Below are positions 27,977 to 36,372 of a DNA stretch of 64,000 nt, in pieces (the first letter of the stretch is position 1; each line of letters opens with the position of its first letter). A model generated the notes under the pieces. That model was not told the DNA's origin, did no database searches, and worked only from the letters and a program-made list of their open reading frames with translations. The stretch is from Spirochaetae bacterium HGW-Spirochaetae-1 (lineage in GTDB: Bacteria > Spirochaetota > UBA4802 > UBA5550): positions 219,863 through 283,862 of the forward strand of contig PGXY01000003.1 of the NCBI GenBank assembly GCA_002839375.1. Reading direction: 5' to 3'. A program made the translations under genes and the position numbers.

Positions 27977-29932
27977 ATGAATAATCTATCCAGCAGAAAA
28001 ATAATCATCCCCTTTCTGACCGTCATTCTTGTTTTCTCATGCTTTAAAAAATCCCAGGGCATCAAGCAATCCGATGTTCCGGGACTGGTAAACCAGTTCC
28101 TTTCCATGCATGTGCAATACCATGTTTTTAACGATGAACTCTCGGAAAGGACCATGCACAATTACCTGAACATGCTGGATTACGGAAAATACTATTTTTA
28201 TCGTGATGATATAAATACCTTTCTCAAGCACAAGGACCTGCTTGATGACGATGTGGCTGCCAACAAATACGACATCATTTTCGATATCTTTATGGTGTAT
28301 AAAAAAAGATTCGCCGAAACCATGACTCTCTTCGATCAGCTCATTGAACAGCCCTTTGACTTCAACAAGGACGAGACGATGATAATCGACAGCGAAAAAA
28401 TCGATTACGCCGGAACCAAAGAGGAAATGAAGGAGCGCTGGAGAAAAAATATAAAGCTGCAGCTCCTGAATTATATTTCCACGGGCCAGGACATGGACTA
28501 TTCAAAGAAAAAACTGAGAAAGAGATATGAACTTCTGAAAAAACGCGTTGATGAAATAACCACAGAAGACCTCCTGGCGAAGTTCATCAACGCCTATTCA
28601 ATGGCCCTTGACCCTCACTCCAACTTTCTCACTCTGGACGAACATGAGGATTTTAAAATCTCCATGGAGCTGAAACTCGAGGGAATCGGCGTACGGCTCA
28701 AGTCCGAAGACGGATTCGTTATTGTCGAATCGATCATACCCGGCGGCGCCACGGACAAACTCCCGAAGGAAATCAAGCTCGTACCCAGTGATAAAATCGT
28801 GGCTGTTGCCCAGGGTGACGATGAGCCCGTCGATGTCATCGACATGGATCTTCGCGACGTGGTGAAAAAAATCCGCGGCAAAAAGGGAACCGAGGTGCGA
28901 CTCACCGTACTTCGCGATACGGGAGAAAGCAAAAGGCCCGAGCGCATGATCATTCCCATCGTACGCGAGGAGATCAACCTGCAGGACAGCGACGCCGAAT
29001 CGGACATCTACACCATGGAAAATAACGGGAAGCGGTCGCGCATCGGCTACATCAATCTTCCCTCTTTTTACCAGGACCTGGAAAGAGGCAAGACTTCGGC
29101 AGGTGACATGAAACTGCACATCGACAATCTCATCAAGAAAAACATCGAAGGCCTGGTCCTGGACCTGCGCGGAAACCCCGGCGGCCTTCTCAATGAGGCA
29201 ATCGACATAGCGGGTCTCTTCATAGACAACGGTCCCATCGTCCAGATCAAAGACGGCAGGAACCCTCCCCATGTCATATACGATAACGACAATGGAATTT
29301 TTTACGACGGACCCGTGGTTATTCTCATCGATAAATTCAGCGCCAGCGCCTCGGAGATCCTGGCCGGGGCCATAAAGGATTACCGGCGGGGCCTCATCAT
29401 CGGCTCCAGCAACACCTTCGGCAAGGGAACGGTGCAGTCATACAATCCCCTGTCCGTCGGCGCCATCAAGGTGACAACCCATATTTTCTACCAGCCCGGC
29501 GGCACCTCGAACCAGCTCAACGGTATTGCCCCCGACATTCTGCTGCCCGACATGAGCGCTATCTGGGACATCGGTGAAGATAAAACCACCTATGCACTTC
29601 ACTGGAAAAAAATACAGAGCGCTCCTTTTAAAAGGGTCGACGCCGTCAACGACGGGATCATAAAACGCCTGACCCTGTCATCGCGGGGAAGGATTCAGAA
29701 TGATAAAAAATACCGGGAGCTCATTGAAAAAATAAATAAATTCAAGGCCCAGATTCAGAACAAGGAAATAAGCCTCAAAGAGGAATCGGGGATAGAAAAG
29801 CAGAAGAAAAAAGAACTGGAAAAAAACATGCGCAAGGAGCAGGAAAGAAAAACTATCGATATAGAAAACGATCTCTTCCTGAAAGAAGCCTTTAACATAA
29901 CAAATGAATATATCAAGATGACAAAGAAATAA
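27977..29932 (+). CDS. prc: Tail-specific (C-terminal processing) protease, S41 family
   Basis: The 651-residue protein has an N-terminal lipoprotein-like signal (FLTVILVFSC, Cys22), an N-terminal Prc-type helical domain (to about residue 220), a PDZ domain (about 225-330, GIGVRLKSEDGFVIVESIIPGG) and the S41 catalytic core. The Ser/Lys dyad is visible as S457 in FSASASEI and K483 in FGKGTVQ. Family members trim or degrade periplasmic proteins from hydrophobic C-termini. A Lys/Glu-rich coiled coil (about 590-635) ends the protein. It is a single plus-strand gene with 269 bp of gene-free sequence upstream where its promoter must lie. A 224-codon antisense frame is a shadow. Confidence 0.92.
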   Translation: MNNLSSRKIIIPFLTVILVFSCFKKSQGIKQSDVPGLVNQFLSMHVQYHVFNDELSERTMHNYLNMLDYGKYYFYRDDINTFLKHKDLLDDDVAANKYDIIFDIFMVYKKRFAETMTLFDQLIEQPFDFNKDETMIIDSEKIDYAGTKEEMKERWRKNIKLQLLNYISTGQDMDYSKKKLRKRYELLKKRVDEITTEDLLAKFINAYSMALDPHSNFLTLDEHEDFKISMELKLEGIGVRLKSEDGFVIVESIIPGGATDKLPKEIKLVPSDKIVAVAQGDDEPVDVIDMDLRDVVKKIRGKKGTEVRLTVLRDTGESKRPERMIIPIVREEINLQDSDAESDIYTMENNGKRSRIGYINLPSFYQDLERGKTSAGDMKLHIDNLIKKNIEGLVLDLRGNPGGLLNEAIDIAGLFIDNGPIVQIKDGRNPPHVIYDNDNGIFYDGPVVILIDKFSASASEILAGAIKDYRRGLIIGSSNTFGKGTVQSYNPLSVGAIKVTTHIFYQPGGTSNQLNGIAPDILLPDMSAIWDIGEDKTTYALHWKKIQSAPFKRVDAVNDGIIKRLTLSSRGRIQNDKKYRELIEKINKFKAQIQNKEISLKEESGIEKQKKKELEKNMRKEQERKTIDIENDLFLKEAFNITNEYIKMTKK

Positions 29933-29945
29933 TTGTAAAAACCGC

Positions 29946-29959
29946 CTCCCCGGGGAGGG
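29946..29959. terminator. GC palindrome after prc
   Basis: CCTCCCCGGGGAGG lies 14 bp after the protease stop and can fold into a compact stem. No U-run follows, so it may be a repeat rather than an intrinsic terminator. Confidence 0.4.
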
Positions 29960-30185
29960 GATAACCCCCCCCGAGGGAGAAGGATAAACCGTTCTATTTT
30001 TTTTCCGGGGTACGTGCAGCAGGATATCGCAGTATTTGCCGTATTGTTTGAAATCTTTGCCTAGGGTAAAAATCAATAGCGGACTGAATCGATTTTCTCT
30101 CCTTCAACGCGCTCCTGTTCAATCCATTCTTTTTATTTTTTCTCTTCGCGCTCTTCATGTGAATTCTTATTTTAAAATACATTAT

Positions 30186-30230
30186 CGCTCCATCCGCCTC
30201 TCTGTGCCTCTGCGCCTCCGTGGCCTCTTT
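30186..30230. repeat. CACAGAGGC-type repeat copy
   Basis: On the minus strand this reads as GCCACGGAGGCGCAGAGGCA followed by CAGAGAGGCGG, a degenerate relative of the repeats that flank the GxxExxY gene. No GxxExxY gene remains next to it. Confidence 0.6.
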
Positions 30231-30257
30231 GCAATTTAAATCTGTTTTATATGGCGT

Positions 30258-31307
30258 TCACAACAATGTCTTATACCTCTCCAGGGCATCCAGGACTGTC
30301 TTGGACGATGCAATAACAGGGTCCACGCCGATCCGCATAAGCCTGACCCGCAGGTATTCCATCTCAATTTTCCGAAACGGGCAGCACAGATCCTCGAGGA
30401 AAACCACGGTCTCAACGGCATAATTTCTCAGCAGTTTGTACAGAAGCTCAAAACGCTCTTCCTTTATACGCAGGGAAGGACATAAAGGCTTGTACGTATA
30501 GGCATCGAGTATTTCATAATAGATATAATCGGAAAGGGGATTTACCGATATATCAAACTGCCGCCGCCCGTTGCAGTGGTCATCCTCTGCAACAAGGAAC
30601 CCCGACTCCTCCATGTCATCGAGCAGTGCCCCGTCGTTAATGGGTCCGGCATAGACCATAACCGGGGTCATCGCAGGATCATGACCCTCGCCGTACGCAT
30701 TACAGGCATCCCGTACAGCCGAGAGGTGCCCAAGTATCACCGATGGGGGAAATATAACGGCTGCCTCGAAAAGGACAAGGAGATCCCGGTTCGACAGAAT
30801 TCGGGGCACCTCCCTGCGCTTCGCCGCTATGCTCCTCATTATACGCCGCAAATTGTCATACTCACCGGCCACGGCCTGAAGTTTATCAACGTCGAGATCT
30901 TTAATGCATGCACCGACTGTTTTCTGAAGAATATCATCCATGACGGAATGAATGGCCACACCCGCTTCCTCGCCGAAACCACCGGGAAAAGTGAAAGGTA
31001 TAACGGGAATGGCAGCGATCCCGTGCTCCTCCAGACCCGTGTTCCGGGGCACAAGAAGGGCATCATAACAGCCGGGAATGGAAGACTCAAGTACCCTGCT
31101 CCGACAGGCACCCCGTGCTCCGGCATGTACCGGTGGAGTGCCTATATACAGATTGAATGATGCGGCAATTTCCACTGGCAGGGCGTCAACGGGACTACAG
31201 GCGAGAAAGGCGCCGGTCTCCTCACGAAACCTGTTCAGAATCATACTGTATTGGTCAATCATTTCCCTTACGGGATCGACGAGATAGGCAAGTTCTGAAA
31301 TTTTCAT
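30258..31307 (-). CDS. 2-hydroxyacyl-CoA dehydratase D-component family protein
   Basis: The 349-residue protein resembles HgdB/FldC-type dehydratase or benzoyl-CoA reductase subunits: a Cys near the start followed by PVDALPVEIAASF (Cys37), a central helical region with LLVLFEAAVIFPP, GPINDGALLDDMEESGFLVAEDDHCNGRRQFD, and EDLCCPFRK near the C-terminus. Such subunits bind a 4Fe-4S cluster and need an ATP-driven activator. Neither a partner subunit nor an activator gene is adjacent. It is transcribed in the direction of the mla genes but separated by 340 bp of repeat-rich DNA. It may be a solitary member of unknown substrate. Confidence 0.75.
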   Translation of the reverse strand: MKISELAYLVDPVREMIDQYSMILNRFREETGAFLACSPVDALPVEIAASFNLYIGTPPVHAGARGACRSRVLESSIPGCYDALLVPRNTGLEEHGIAAIPVIPFTFPGGFGEEAGVAIHSVMDDILQKTVGACIKDLDVDKLQAVAGEYDNLRRIMRSIAAKRREVPRILSNRDLLVLFEAAVIFPPSVILGHLSAVRDACNAYGEGHDPAMTPVMVYAGPINDGALLDDMEESGFLVAEDDHCNGRRQFDISVNPLSDYIYYEILDAYTYKPLCPSLRIKEERFELLYKLLRNYAVETVVFLEDLCCPFRKIEMEYLRVRLMRIGVDPVIASSKTVLDALERYKTLL

Positions 31308-31647
31308 TATAATAAATAGTTTCGGCTCATTCCGTATTTTTGGGATTTTACCTCAATACCTGAAATCAGGTAAACATTAAAAAATGTAATCACGCAAAGG
31401 CGCTAAGACGCAAAGCGTTACGCTGGAAACAATGTAAGCATATCAGTTCCTGATTTAAAAGTTGTCGGCGAGATTCAAATAAAACCATTAAAAAAACTTT
31501 GCGCCTCTGCGACTCCGCGTGAATTATTATTACCTTTTTTACTCGGGTATAGTCAATGTAAAGCGATTTATATTCTTTACATTTATTGGCATCTGTCCCT
31601 CTCCGGTGGAATCAAAAATCCCGGGAATCCGGAATGAGTGATAGCGT
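31308..31647. other. 340-bp intergenic region with inverted repeats
   Basis: No gene was seen. An inverted pair of CACAGAGGC-type repeats (31387-31415 and 31497-31526) encloses about 80 bp. A further 9-bp hairpin AATGTAAAG/CTTTACATT lies at 31555-31583. Confidence 0.6.
31387..31526. repeat. Inverted-repeat-bounded short element
   Basis: The left arm TAATCACGCAAAGGCGCTAA (from 31387, ending GACGCAAAG) and the inverse of the right arm (31497-31526: TAATTCACGCGGAG...GCGCAAAG) align with a few mismatches. About 80 bp of AT-rich DNA lies between them and no ORF. It looks like an empty version of the repeat-bounded cassette at 14319-16135. Confidence 0.55.
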
Positions 31648-32337
31648 CTAATCTTTCCCATCCTTGAATAGGAACTTGACCGGATGTTTCTTCAGCTCGA
31701 CGGAAATCTCATTCATGGTCTGGGCCGTGGCGCGGAACGATCGCAGAATTTCCAGAATATCCTTCTGCGAGTCTTCCAGGAGGCGGTTCACATTGGCCAC
31801 ACTGTTTGAAAGATTGGTGGTAAGACTCCGGATATTACTGCGGCTCTCGAGCACAATCATGTTGACACTCCCTATCGTGGTGGAGAGTTTGCTGAGTACC
31901 TCGTGAACATCCTGCATGATGGCATTGAGACCGGAAAATTCCAGGCCCTCTATACAGTCCTTGTCCAGGAGTCGCGGTCCACGGATCTCGGGGTTACGGA
32001 TATCGATGGCGGGATCACCCAGGACGTTCTGGTTCTGGATTATGGCTGAACAGTCTTCGTAGAGCTCGATATCGCTATTGATCCTCATGGTGGCCAGGAA
32101 ATGAAGCGTCGGTTTGTATACGGGCTGAATATCCACGACTTTCCCGATGGTGTAGCCCTTTATCATGACAGGGGTCCCGTTCTTCACCGATGTGAGACTA
32201 TCTACCTTGAGAAAAACATCGATGGTTGAACTGGCAACACTGTAACCCAGTTTGAGCATGATAATGATAAAGAGAATGGCCGTGGGAACCAGAATGAAAA
32301 GTCCGACACGGAGTTCGTTTCTGTTTTTTGACGCCAT
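31648..32337 (-). CDS. mlaD: MCE/MlaD-family lipid-transport protein
   Basis: The 229-residue protein has one N-terminal membrane helix (LFILVPTAILFIIIMLKLGY, about residues 13-33), then the MCE domain (about 38-115) with VFLKVDSLTSVKNGTPVMIKGYTIGKVVDI. The C-terminal half is helical and coiled. MlaD-type proteins form a hexameric ring in the periplasm that binds phospholipids and docks on the MlaE permease. The gene is third in the set mlaE-mlaF-mlaD. No mlaB or mlaC is present, as in many non-proteobacterial systems. Gaps of 29 and 87 bp suggest one transcript. Confidence 0.87.
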   Translation of the reverse strand: MASKNRNELRVGLFILVPTAILFIIIMLKLGYSVASSTIDVFLKVDSLTSVKNGTPVMIKGYTIGKVVDIQPVYKPTLHFLATMRINSDIELYEDCSAIIQNQNVLGDPAIDIRNPEIRGPRLLDKDCIEGLEFSGLNAIMQDVHEVLSKLSTTIGSVNMIVLESRSNIRSLTTNLSNSVANVNRLLEDSQKDILEILRSFRATAQTMNEISVELKKHPVKFLFKDGKD

Positions 32338-32366
32338 AGTAACCGCCTTAACCGTTTACGGCATTT

Positions 32367-33134
32367 TTATAATAAGACCATGGGGCCCACGGTCGTTTTC
32401 AGCTTATACTGGTGGATATAGGGATTGTTCGTATTGATGAATTCGTCCCTGGATCCGCTGAACACGTTCCTGCCGCCGAACAACATAATGAACGTATCGG
32501 CAATATCAATATATTTTTCCGGCTCATAGGTTATAAAAATATGGGCCTTATTTTCAAGCTGCGCCCTTTTTTTCAACTCCTCCCAGAATGAATTGATATT
32601 GAGAGGAGACTGGCTTTCGAAAGCATGCTCAACAAGGAGTATATCGGGATTAAGTGCTATAGCCCTTCCGTATGCCGTCTTCAGTATTTCCGACCTGGTA
32701 AGATTTACCGGCCGAAACTTTTTACACGATTCAAGGTTCAGATCTCCTATAATCATGTCCACATATTTCTTTATCTCCACGCTGCTCATCTGCGAGTGGT
32801 ACTGCAGGGGCAGAGAAATGTTCTCTTCTACGTTCATGTTGCTGATGAGCCCGTAATCACGGTGTATATATCCGATCCCCTTTTTAAAATTATGACGCTC
32901 CACATAATCAAAGTCTTTGACCGACTTTCCCTTGAAGAGCACCTCGCCGTCAAAGTCCTCAATGAATCCCATGATCAGGGAAAAAATAACATCGAGTCCC
33001 GAATTTTCCGGCCCAAAGAGGACTATATTCTCGCCATATTCAAGTGAAAAGGTGAGATTATGAATATTGTTCATTTCCTCACCGATATAGCTGAGGTTAT
33101 TGACCGAAAGAAGTGTTCCGTTCATCGCATGCAC
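32367..33134 (-). CDS. MlaF-like ABC protein lacking all ATP-binding motifs
   Basis: The 255-residue protein aligns over its whole length with ABC ATPases of the MlaF type, but the active site is gone. Walker A reads GPENSGLDV (residues 41-49), with the Lys replaced by Leu47 and the following Ser/Thr by Asp48. The Q-loop Gln is Arg92 (YIHRD). The LSGGQ signature is LTRSE (145-149). Walker B is ILLVEHA, so the Mg-binding Asp is Val168 while Glu169 remains. The switch His is replaced in ITYEPE (201-206). The frame is intact and sits between mlaE and mlaD. It may be a structural pseudo-ATPase, or the complex may use an ATPase encoded elsewhere. Confidence 0.85.
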   Translation of the reverse strand: MHAMNGTLLSVNNLSYIGEEMNNIHNLTFSLEYGENIVLFGPENSGLDVIFSLIMGFIEDFDGEVLFKGKSVKDFDYVERHNFKKGIGYIHRDYGLISNMNVEENISLPLQYHSQMSSVEIKKYVDMIIGDLNLESCKKFRPVNLTRSEILKTAYGRAIALNPDILLVEHAFESQSPLNINSFWEELKKRAQLENKAHIFITYEPEKYIDIADTFIMLFGGRNVFSGSRDEFINTNNPYIHQYKLKTTVGPMVLL

Positions 33135-33221
33135 GCGTCCAATTATATACTATTTGCCTTTTGATGGCATTGTTTTCGTTCTTCTTCTGCCTTCATAACG
33201 GGGCAGTCCCTCTATATAAAA

Positions 33222-34016
33222 CTACAGATAAAAGAGTATGGATACAACTGTGTTTATAATTAAAATAGTAAAAAGCGTCCTGATAACTGCACGGGAAACA
33301 AATATCGGTATTTCAAACTTGGAACGCGGTTTGAATCCATAAAAGCAGCAGATGAGTGGTATTATTATACCGAATATTATACTCTTCAGGACCATGGCCA
33401 GGACATCCTTGAGACTGAAGGCGTTGAGCAGCGCCTGAAAAAATACATCGACGGGGATATAGACCGTTATCTGGGAGATACCATAACCGCCCACGAACGC
33501 GATGAGATCAAATATCACAATGAGAGAAAAAATAGAAAGGGTCGAAGCCATGATACGCGGGAACACGATATAAAGCTTCGTGTCGATCCCCATGATTTCC
33601 ATGGACAGGATCTCCCCGTTCTGTTTCTGCGTGGCTATTTCAGCGGTTATTGCCGAACCGGACCTGCTTATGACGATGAGGGCAGTAATCAGGGGGCCAA
33701 GCTCACGGGCGATAATTATTACCATGAGGTTGCCCAGGAAGCCTTCGATACCGAACTTGGGAAGAGATGTCATGGCCTGTATGATAACAGTTCCACCGAT
33801 GAGCAGGGCAATGAGAACGACAAAGGGAAGAGCATCGATACCGGTAAAGCGCGTCTGGTTGATGATGATGCTGTAGATGGAGCGAAACCTGAGATACCGC
33901 ATTGAATGGAAGGACATGGCAATAGACCTGATATAGGTGTAGAATCCGCTGATGCCGCTCCATATATTCAATACCCGGCTTCCAGCCATTACCGCTATGT
34001 TTTCTATGCTCTTCAT
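33222..34016 (-). CDS. mlaE: MlaE-family ABC permease
   Basis: The 264-residue membrane protein has the MlaE fold: about five to six hydrophobic segments with the conserved ARELGPLITALIVISRSGSAITAEI block (about residues 113-137) and EIMGIDTKLYIVFPRIMA. MlaE dimers form the inner-membrane core of lipid transporters, with MCE protein on top and an ABC ATPase below. The ATP-binding partner encoded next (32367-33134) has lost its catalytic residues. The EIxxMGID region that contacts the ATPase is preserved here. It starts at ATG 34016 and is the first gene of the set. The plus-strand DUF4015 gene is divergent, with 193 bp between. Confidence 0.9.
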   Translation of the reverse strand: MKSIENIAVMAGSRVLNIWSGISGFYTYIRSIAMSFHSMRYLRFRSIYSIIINQTRFTGIDALPFVVLIALLIGGTVIIQAMTSLPKFGIEGFLGNLMVIIIARELGPLITALIVISRSGSAITAEIATQKQNGEILSMEIMGIDTKLYIVFPRIMASTLSIFSLIVIFDLIAFVGGYGISQITVYIPVDVFFQALLNAFSLKDVLAMVLKSIIFGIIIPLICCFYGFKPRSKFEIPIFVSRAVIRTLFTILIINTVVSILFYL

Positions 34017-34209
34017 CTGCTGCCAGCCTTTGCTCTCTATGCCTATACTATAAAAAATGGCCCTGAGAAATCAATTACAATTCTCATCTTTAGCGCGCTT
34101 CATGACAATTCTTAAAAAATTTGTTTTATGACCCCGGTAATAAAAAAAATAATTGAATAATTGGGTCATTTTAGGAGAAAGTCACAAACCCACGGGAAAA
34201 TGAAATCAA

Positions 34210-35661
34210 ATGACACAGCATACAAAAAATCTTATCCTCACAACCCTGATTTTCATCTTTGCCGTATTCCTCATCAGCAGCAATTATTATCGAATCATAT
34301 ATGTGAATGATATCATCCGCGGCTTTCTTCTCTCCATGGCCGACAGGGCCTTCGCCCGGCAATCATACCATACAGGTCAGATAGAAACACCCCTTGTAAA
34401 TACCTATGCCGTTCTTCCAGCGGGATTCACCCATTGTGGTCCTTTCCTTATATACAATAATAACGCGGAGACATCCCTGAATGAAGTGGCGGAAAAAATT
34501 ATTTCCTTCACCTCCTTTTACCGGAATCATCGGCTTAAAAACGCCATCCAGTCCATTAACGGTATCAATGGAATAGCCATAAAAGGCGGGAAACCGGTGA
34601 TCATTCCCGGTGCCCTGCCGCCCTTCATGACGGAATTGAGAAATATCCGTAAACCGCCCATCCTGGAGGCAAAGGCTCTTTATTTCACGGGACTTACCGC
34701 CGGTGATGAAAATACCCTGGCCCTGTTTCCCCGGTTTCATACAATAGGGCTGAATGCCGTAGTTTTCGATGTGAAGGATATCCCCGGCACAGTAAGCTAT
34801 AAAAGCAGGGTCCCCCTGGCGATAAAAATAAACGCCCATGACAAAAATCCCATAGATAATATCGAACTTTTCATCCGCCGCATGAAGGAACAGAACATCT
34901 ATGTCATCGCGCGCATCGCGGTTTTTCATGACCAGCTGATTGTCAAAAAGGCTCCTTCTCTGGCAATACGCTCGCGTCGCACCGGCGGCATCTGGAATAA
35001 GGGAGCAAAAGAGATGTGGTGCGACCCCACCAGCAAGGCGGTCCAGGACTACAATATCGAGCTGGCCTGTGAGATCGCCGACAAGGGAGCCGATGAAATA
35101 CAGTTTGATTATATTCGGTTCCCCACTGTGGGCGACCTGAAGGATGCAGACTACGCCTATGACTTCGGTACGATGTCTAAAGACCAGGCCATCACATATT
35201 TCCTGAAACGTGCCCGGGAGCGTCTGCAGGAAAAAAATGTCCGTCTTTCCATTGATATATTCGGCGTTGTAGCCTGGGGCAAAGAAGTGGATATTATCCG
35301 GACCGGCCAGAGGATCGAACTCCTGTCCCGGTACTGCGACTATATCTCACCCATGCTTTACCCGTCTCATTTCAACGATGAGTTCGACGGCTACGGCAAT
35401 CCCGCCGATCACCCCTACTACTTCATATTCAATGGCAACAAAAAAGTAATGGCCCGGCTCTCCGGCAATAATGTAATAGTAAGACCCTGGCTTCAGGCAT
35501 TTAAATGGAAAGTGAGCTCCTATTCACCGGAATACATCATAGAACAGATCAAGGCCTCGAACGACTCGGGCGGCCGGGGTTATCTCTTCTGGAACGCCTC
35601 CAACGATTACAAGAATGTATATAAAGCCATGGCTTTGCTGCATTCAGGCGCAGGCAAATAA
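34210..35661 (+). CDS. DUF4015 putative glycoside hydrolase
   Basis: The 483-residue protein has an N-terminal membrane anchor or uncleaved signal (LILTTLIFIFAVFLISSNYY) and a C-terminal TIM-barrel domain of the DUF4015 putative glycoside hydrolase type (about residues 155-475). Recognisable blocks are GLNAVVFDVKD, YVIARIAVFHDQLIV, WCDPTSKAVQDYNIELA, GADEIQFDYIRFPT and RLSIDIFGVVAW. The acidic residues in FDVKD, FDYIRFP and SIDIFG are likely catalytic by analogy with GH folds. It should act on a periplasmic or surface glycan. The substrate is unknown. It is a single plus-strand gene after a divergent promoter region. Confidence 0.82.
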   Translation: MTQHTKNLILTTLIFIFAVFLISSNYYRIIYVNDIIRGFLLSMADRAFARQSYHTGQIETPLVNTYAVLPAGFTHCGPFLIYNNNAETSLNEVAEKIISFTSFYRNHRLKNAIQSINGINGIAIKGGKPVIIPGALPPFMTELRNIRKPPILEAKALYFTGLTAGDENTLALFPRFHTIGLNAVVFDVKDIPGTVSYKSRVPLAIKINAHDKNPIDNIELFIRRMKEQNIYVIARIAVFHDQLIVKKAPSLAIRSRRTGGIWNKGAKEMWCDPTSKAVQDYNIELACEIADKGADEIQFDYIRFPTVGDLKDADYAYDFGTMSKDQAITYFLKRARERLQEKNVRLSIDIFGVVAWGKEVDIIRTGQRIELLSRYCDYISPMLYPSHFNDEFDGYGNPADHPYYFIFNGNKKVMARLSGNNVIVRPWLQAFKWKVSSYSPEYIIEQIKASNDSGGRGYLFWNASNDYKNVYKAMALLHSGAGK

Positions 35662-35809
35662 ACCTGCTTGACCTTCCCCCCTCTCTTATGGTATATTAAA
35701 ATCATCACGGCAGCGGAGCGGGAAACGTCCTGCCGGAACGTCTCTAAACACAATTGAGCCTGTTTAAGGCGGCGACCCGCGTCAAATATGCATAACGTGA
35801 GGTATATCC

Positions 35810-36301
35810 ATGATTACCATAAGAGAAGTCACGGAAAACGATCTGCCCGATGTTGAACAGCTCCTGAGTTATACCTGGGCCGACACCTACGCCAGCTTTC
35901 TCTCGGACAAGATCATCCACAAGGTAACGGAATTGTGGCATAATCCGCAGCTTCTCAGGAAACAGATACAGAATCCCCATGTCCATTTCCTCATTGCCGT
36001 AAACGAAGACGGGACCTTTGTGGGACTTTCCACGGCCGTAATTAATGATGAAAAAAATATTGTACTGGGAAGATTGTATGTTCACCCCCAGCATCAGCAC
36101 CGGGGTATCGGCACCCGGCTCCTGAAAAAGTCAATCGACAATTTCCCTGAAGCCAGGACCGTTCACCTCGAGGTGGAGGAAAACGACATCAAGGGGGTCC
36201 GGTTCTACCTCAAGCATGGTTTCCTTGAAATAGAACGCCGGCAGGAAAATATGGAAGGTACAATTTTAAATGTTTTAATTATGGAAAAACCATGTGCATA
36301 A
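35810..36301 (+). CDS. GNAT-family N-acetyltransferase
   Basis: The 163-residue protein shows the GNAT order: N-terminal MITIREVTENDLPDVEQL, central strand LIAVNEDGTFVGLSTAV, motif A LGRLYVHPQHQHRGIGTRLLKK (acetyl-CoA pyrophosphate binding Q/R-x-x-G-x-G) and motif B LEVEENDIKGVRFYLKHGFLEIERR. Family members acetylate small amines, peptides or protein N-termini. The substrate is not determinable. The gene is convergent with rseP; a 48-bp perfect palindrome lies between the two stop codons and probably separates their transcripts. Confidence 0.87.
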   Translation: MITIREVTENDLPDVEQLLSYTWADTYASFLSDKIIHKVTELWHNPQLLRKQIQNPHVHFLIAVNEDGTFVGLSTAVINDEKNIVLGRLYVHPQHQHRGIGTRLLKKSIDNFPEARTVHLEVEENDIKGVRFYLKHGFLEIERRQENMEGTILNVLIMEKPCA

Positions 36302-36312
36302 ATGTAGGGGTG

Positions 36313-36360
36313 GCATCGCATTGTACGGACAGGTCGCGACCTGTCCGTACAATGCGATGC
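36313..36360. repeat. 48-bp perfect palindrome between convergent genes
   Basis: Every base from 36313 to 36360 pairs with its mirror about the centre of TCGCGA (36334-36339); I checked all 24 pairs. The core GTACGGACAGGTCGCGACC then mirrors itself. It lies 12 bp after the GNAT stop and 13 bp before the rseP stop. It can act as a two-way terminator-like stem, and its length suggests a dispersed repeat family. Confidence 0.9.
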
Positions 36361-36372
36361 GATGAAATGCTG

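Larger units (their letters stand above)
29933..30257. other. 325-bp intergenic repeat region
   Basis: No gene was seen. It contains a CCTCCCCGGGGAGG palindrome (29946-29959) just after the protease stop, which may terminate that transcript, a CTTCGCGCTCTTC-type stretch (30136-30160) and a CCTCTGTGCCTCTGCGCCTC-type copy (30186-30230) of the repeats seen around the GxxExxY gene. Confidence 0.6.

Noticed and set aside
28598-29272. 224-codon minus-strand ORF
   Set aside because: It is antisense to the catalytic part of the tail-specific protease and has no family resemblance.
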